From assembly GCF_012726295.1 (NCBI RefSeq), contig NZ_JABAOB010000003.1, positions 248,001 through 312,000 of the forward strand: DNA of 64,000 nucleotides, in the 5' to 3' direction. This DNA comes from Chitinophaga sp. Ak27 (lineage in GTDB: Bacteria; Bacteroidota; Bacteroidia; Chitinophagales; Chitinophagaceae). The position numbers and the translations under genes are program-made. The notes beneath the pieces are model-generated. The model worked only from the letters and a program-made list of their open reading frames with translations, was not told the DNA's origin and did no database searches. Position 1 is the stretch's first letter; each line of letters starts with the position of its first letter. This document shows positions 61,902 through 64,000 of this stretch, piece by piece.

Positions 61902-63536
61902 TTATACCAGCATTGTTACCGGGTTTTCCAGGAACCCTTTCAGGGTAGCCAGGAAACGGGCGCCCACGGCTCCATCCACACTTCTGTGGTCGCAGCTCAG
62001 GGTCAGCTTCATGATATTGGCAGTTTTGATCTGCCCTTTTTCCACAACAGCGGTTTCCTTGATACCACCTACTGCCAGGATCGCTGAATCCGGCGGATTG
62101 ATGATCGCAGTGAATTCGTCGATACCCAGCATACCCAGGTTGGAGATGCTGAAAGTATTACCGCTGAATTCCTGTGGTTGTAACTTTTTGTTTTTGGCTT
62201 TGTCGTACAGGCTCTTTGCTTCGGTAGCAATCTGGCTCAGTGTCTTCTGATTAGCAAAGCGGATCACCGGAACAATCAGGCCATCCTCAATCGCTACGGC
62301 GGAACCGATGTGGATATGCTGGTTCTGACGGATGTAATCACCCATCCAACTGCTGTTTACATCCGGATGCTGACGCAGTGCCATGGCAGATGCCTTGATC
62401 ACCATATCATTGAAGGAAATCTTAACAGGGGAAATTTCGTTGATAGCTTTCCGCGCATCCATGGCTTTATCCATGTTTACGTCTATCTTCAGATAGAAGT
62501 GAGGAGCGCTAAACTTGCTCTCGCTGAGGCGTCTGGCAATTACCTGGCGCATTTTGGTCAGCGGAACATCTGTGAAACCTTCCTGACCGGCAGGTACAAA
62601 GGCCGGAGCAGCAGGGGCAGCAGCAGTTTGTGTTGCAGGAGCCGCTTTCGCCGCAGGAACAAAGTTATCCACATCTTTCTTTACAATACGGCCACCATCA
62701 CCGCTACCAGGTACCTGGCTGATATCGATACCTTTTTCCTCTGCCAGCTTTTTAGCCAGTGGAGAGGCTTTCACACGACCGTCTGTACTATTGGAGGCAG
62801 CAACAGGAGCAGCCTGTGGTGCAGGTGCTGCGGTGGTACCATTCTGTGCAGCAGGAGCCGCAGCAGCAGTTGTAGCCGGAGCACCATTTTCAGCCGCCAG
62901 GATCGCATCCACGTTGGTTCCGGCCTTGCCTACAATGGCGATAATGCCGTTAACTTTGGCAGCATCCCCTTCTTTAACACCAATATATAATAAAGTACCG
63001 TCGGCATAACCGATTACTTCCATGGTAGCCTTGTCGGTTTCCACTTCCGCCAGTACATCATCACTTTTTACTACGTCGCCTACTTTCTTGTTCCAGGCAA
63101 CTATTTTACCTTCTGTCATGGTATCGCTCAACAGCGGCATACGGATAACAGTGGCATTTTTCAGTGCTTCTTTCAACGCAGCATCATCAGCTGGTGCAGC
63201 AGCAGCGGGAGCAGTCTGTGGTGCAGGTGCCGCAGCAGCCGGCGCAGGAGCAGCAGTCGCTTCTTTTTTATCTTCGAGCAGAGAACTATAGTCTTCTCCC
63301 GGTTTACCTACAATGGCAATAATTCCGTTAACTTTAGCTGCCTTTCCTTTTTCTACTCCAATGTACAGGAGGGTTCCTTCTACATAACCCATCACCTCCA
63401 TCGTTGCTTTATCCGTTTCCACTTCAGCTATAACATCGTCTGCCTTTACTGTATCGCCCACCTTTTTATGCCATTCCGCAATCACCCCTTCCGTCATCGT
63501 ATCACTCAAAAGGGGCATTCTGATAACTTCTGCCAT
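61902..63536 (-). CDS. pdhC: Pyruvate dehydrogenase E2, dihydrolipoamide acetyltransferase
   Basis: A 544-residue E2 core of the pyruvate dehydrogenase complex, which moves the acetyl group from E1 to CoA. Two lipoyl domains have their lipoylated Lys at 43 and 169 (both in ETDKATMEV). Ala/Pro-rich linkers lead to an E3-binding domain (about 255-295, ASPLAKKLAEEKGI) and to the catalytic domain, whose DHRSVDG near residue 518 holds the active-site His. E1 and E3 genes are not next to it in the visible part. Own promoter with a palindrome in the spacer, own terminator. Confidence 0.95.
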   Translation of the reverse strand: MAEVIRMPLLSDTMTEGVIAEWHKKVGDTVKADDVIAEVETDKATMEVMGYVEGTLLYIGVEKGKAAKVNGIIAIVGKPGEDYSSLLEDKKEATAAPAPAAAAPAPQTAPAAAAPADDAALKEALKNATVIRMPLLSDTMTEGKIVAWNKKVGDVVKSDDVLAEVETDKATMEVIGYADGTLLYIGVKEGDAAKVNGIIAIVGKAGTNVDAILAAENGAPATTAAAAPAAQNGTTAAPAPQAAPVAASNSTDGRVKASPLAKKLAEEKGIDISQVPGSGDGGRIVKKDVDNFVPAAKAAPATQTAAAPAAPAFVPAGQEGFTDVPLTKMRQVIARRLSESKFSAPHFYLKIDVNMDKAMDARKAINEISPVKISFNDMVIKASAMALRQHPDVNSSWMGDYIRQNQHIHIGSAVAIEDGLIVPVIRFANQKTLSQIATEAKSLYDKAKNKKLQPQEFSGNTFSISNLGMLGIDEFTAIINPPDSAILAVGGIKETAVVEKGQIKTANIMKLTLSCDHRSVDGAVGARFLATLKGFLENPVTMLV

Positions 63537-63559
63537 AGTGTTTTATTCAAAATTTTGTT

Positions 63560-63591
63560 CAAACCTACATGTTTTTGCGCAAAAACGCAAA
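63560..63591 (-). promoter_or_regulatory. pdhC promoter with a 16-bp palindrome in the spacer
   Basis: On the minus strand TTTG (63588-63591) and TAGGTTTG (63560-63567) are separated by exactly 20 nt, a complete Bacteroidota promoter. Within the spacer 63571-63586 is the perfect palindrome GTTTTTGCGCAAAAAC, a likely operator. Confidence 0.7.
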
Positions 63592-63654
63592 GAAGGAAGT
63601 GTAAACTGTTTAAAAATGTCTATCTATCGTTAATATTTAATTATATGCATTTGC

Positions 63655-64000
63655 CTAGAAATCCAGCTCCATATTAAGTCTGTCTTTCAGCTCTTTTACA
63701 ATCGGGTATTTTTCAGCCATCTGCTGAAATTGCTCCCGGCTGGAAAGCGGAGCCGGACCAATATCCTGTACCTGCTGACTCTCATCCAGCTGCAGGGTAA
63801 GCACAATCGCCGGGTTGTTAAATTTCTTTTTCAGGAATTCTGCGATCACCAGCTTCTCCTCTTCCATAAACCTGAATTGCACTATATTCCGGCTCACAAT
63901 CCCCACTTCCTCAGTACCCAGCAACTTGAGCTGGGCCAGGGCGAGGTTACTTACTACCGTCATTTTATTGGCCTGCCGGTACTGATCAATAAATTCTTCC
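63655..64000 (-). CDS. dnaX: DNA polymerase III gamma/tau subunit (3' part)
   Basis: C-terminal part of the clamp-loader subunit DnaX, frame open to the right edge of the window (EEFIDQYRQANKMTVVSNLA). The ending YPIVKELKDRLNMELDF is the conserved Bacteroidota DnaX tail. About 115 residues are visible, all from the tau-specific C-terminal domain that contacts the polymerase; the ATPase part lies outside. An inner ATG at 63963 is not the true start. Confidence 0.8.
   Translation of the reverse strand, partial: EEFIDQYRQANKMTVVSNLALAQLKLLGTEEVGIVSRNIVQFRFMEEEKLVIAEFLKKKFNNPAIVLTLQLDESQQVQDIGPAPLSSREQFQQMAEKYPIVKELKDRLNMELDF

Noticed and set aside
62310..62990. 226-codon open frame antisense to pdhC
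   Set aside because: Lies wholly within a clear E2 gene, is rich in Ser/Arg/Cys as expected from a mirror of Ala/Pro-rich linkers, and has no motif.

Overview
The window reads as chromosomal DNA of a Bacteroidota bacterium, most likely a Chitinophaga-like member of the Chitinophagaceae. Supporting signs are two SusC/SusD outer-membrane pairs, an ECF sigma/FecR pair, a type IX secretion (T9SS) assembly gene (porT), a DUF1800/DUF1501 pair whose second protein carries a T9SS sorting tail, many Cys-lipoproteins, and promoter boxes of the Bacteroidota type (TAnnTTTG). No prophage, CRISPR array, rRNA or intact insertion sequence was found. The genus is an inference.

Layout. 1-9.4 kb: 3' end of an MFS exporter, a receiver-PAS-histidine kinase hybrid, cvfB, a TauE/DUF1634 pair, a secreted alpha-L-fucosidase with a LacI-type palindrome in front, malate:quinone oxidoreductase, a metallophosphoesterase and a SUKH-like protein. 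9.4-12.7 kb: a worn accessory patch with a lipoprotein, a frameshifted toxin-tail-like gene plus a small membrane protein, an XRE-regulator remnant, then SRPBCC and VOC genes. 12.8-22.3 kb: an ABC permease, a GH9/deacetylase fusion enzyme and a SusC/SusD pair (small polysaccharide utilisation locus). 22.4-30.1 kb: small membrane proteins, TetR and AraC regulators, an NmrA-like reductase, a four-blade hemopexin-like lipoprotein, an AraC/VOC/DUF1569 operon and a lipoprotein zincin with a TonB-C-like partner. 30.2-39.7 kb: tRNA-Lys, thiolase, a probable metal TonB receptor with a His-rich exported protein under a palindromic operator, DUF1501/DUF1800 and a hairpin-rich gap. 39.8-50.9 kb: housekeeping genes: DUF983, an ABC exporter, an EF-G paralogue lacking the catalytic His, YifB, a MutS-like ATPase, pyrC, porT, ubiE and engB. 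50.9-58 kb: ECF sigma, FecR, SusC with STN domain, SusD, ended by a hairpin with 30-bp arms. 58-64 kb: YkuK-like, CoA-binding, a GbsR/TIGR01777 operon, the pyruvate dehydrogenase E2 gene and the 3' end of dnaX.

How the genes fit together. One SusCD pair sits with its enzyme and the other with its own sigma/anti-sigma switch, which are two common ways Bacteroidota control glycan uptake. PorT and the sorting-tail protein belong to the same secretion route. Many ORFs start 3-6 nt after a TAnnTTTG box, which suggests leaderless or near-leaderless mRNAs and is the most general unexpected signal in the window. Other points worth a second look are the His-less EF-G paralogue, the pdhC promoter palindrome, the metal-locus palindrome over the -33 element, the hemopexin-like lipoprotein and the hairpin-dense gap at 38.95-39.26 kb.
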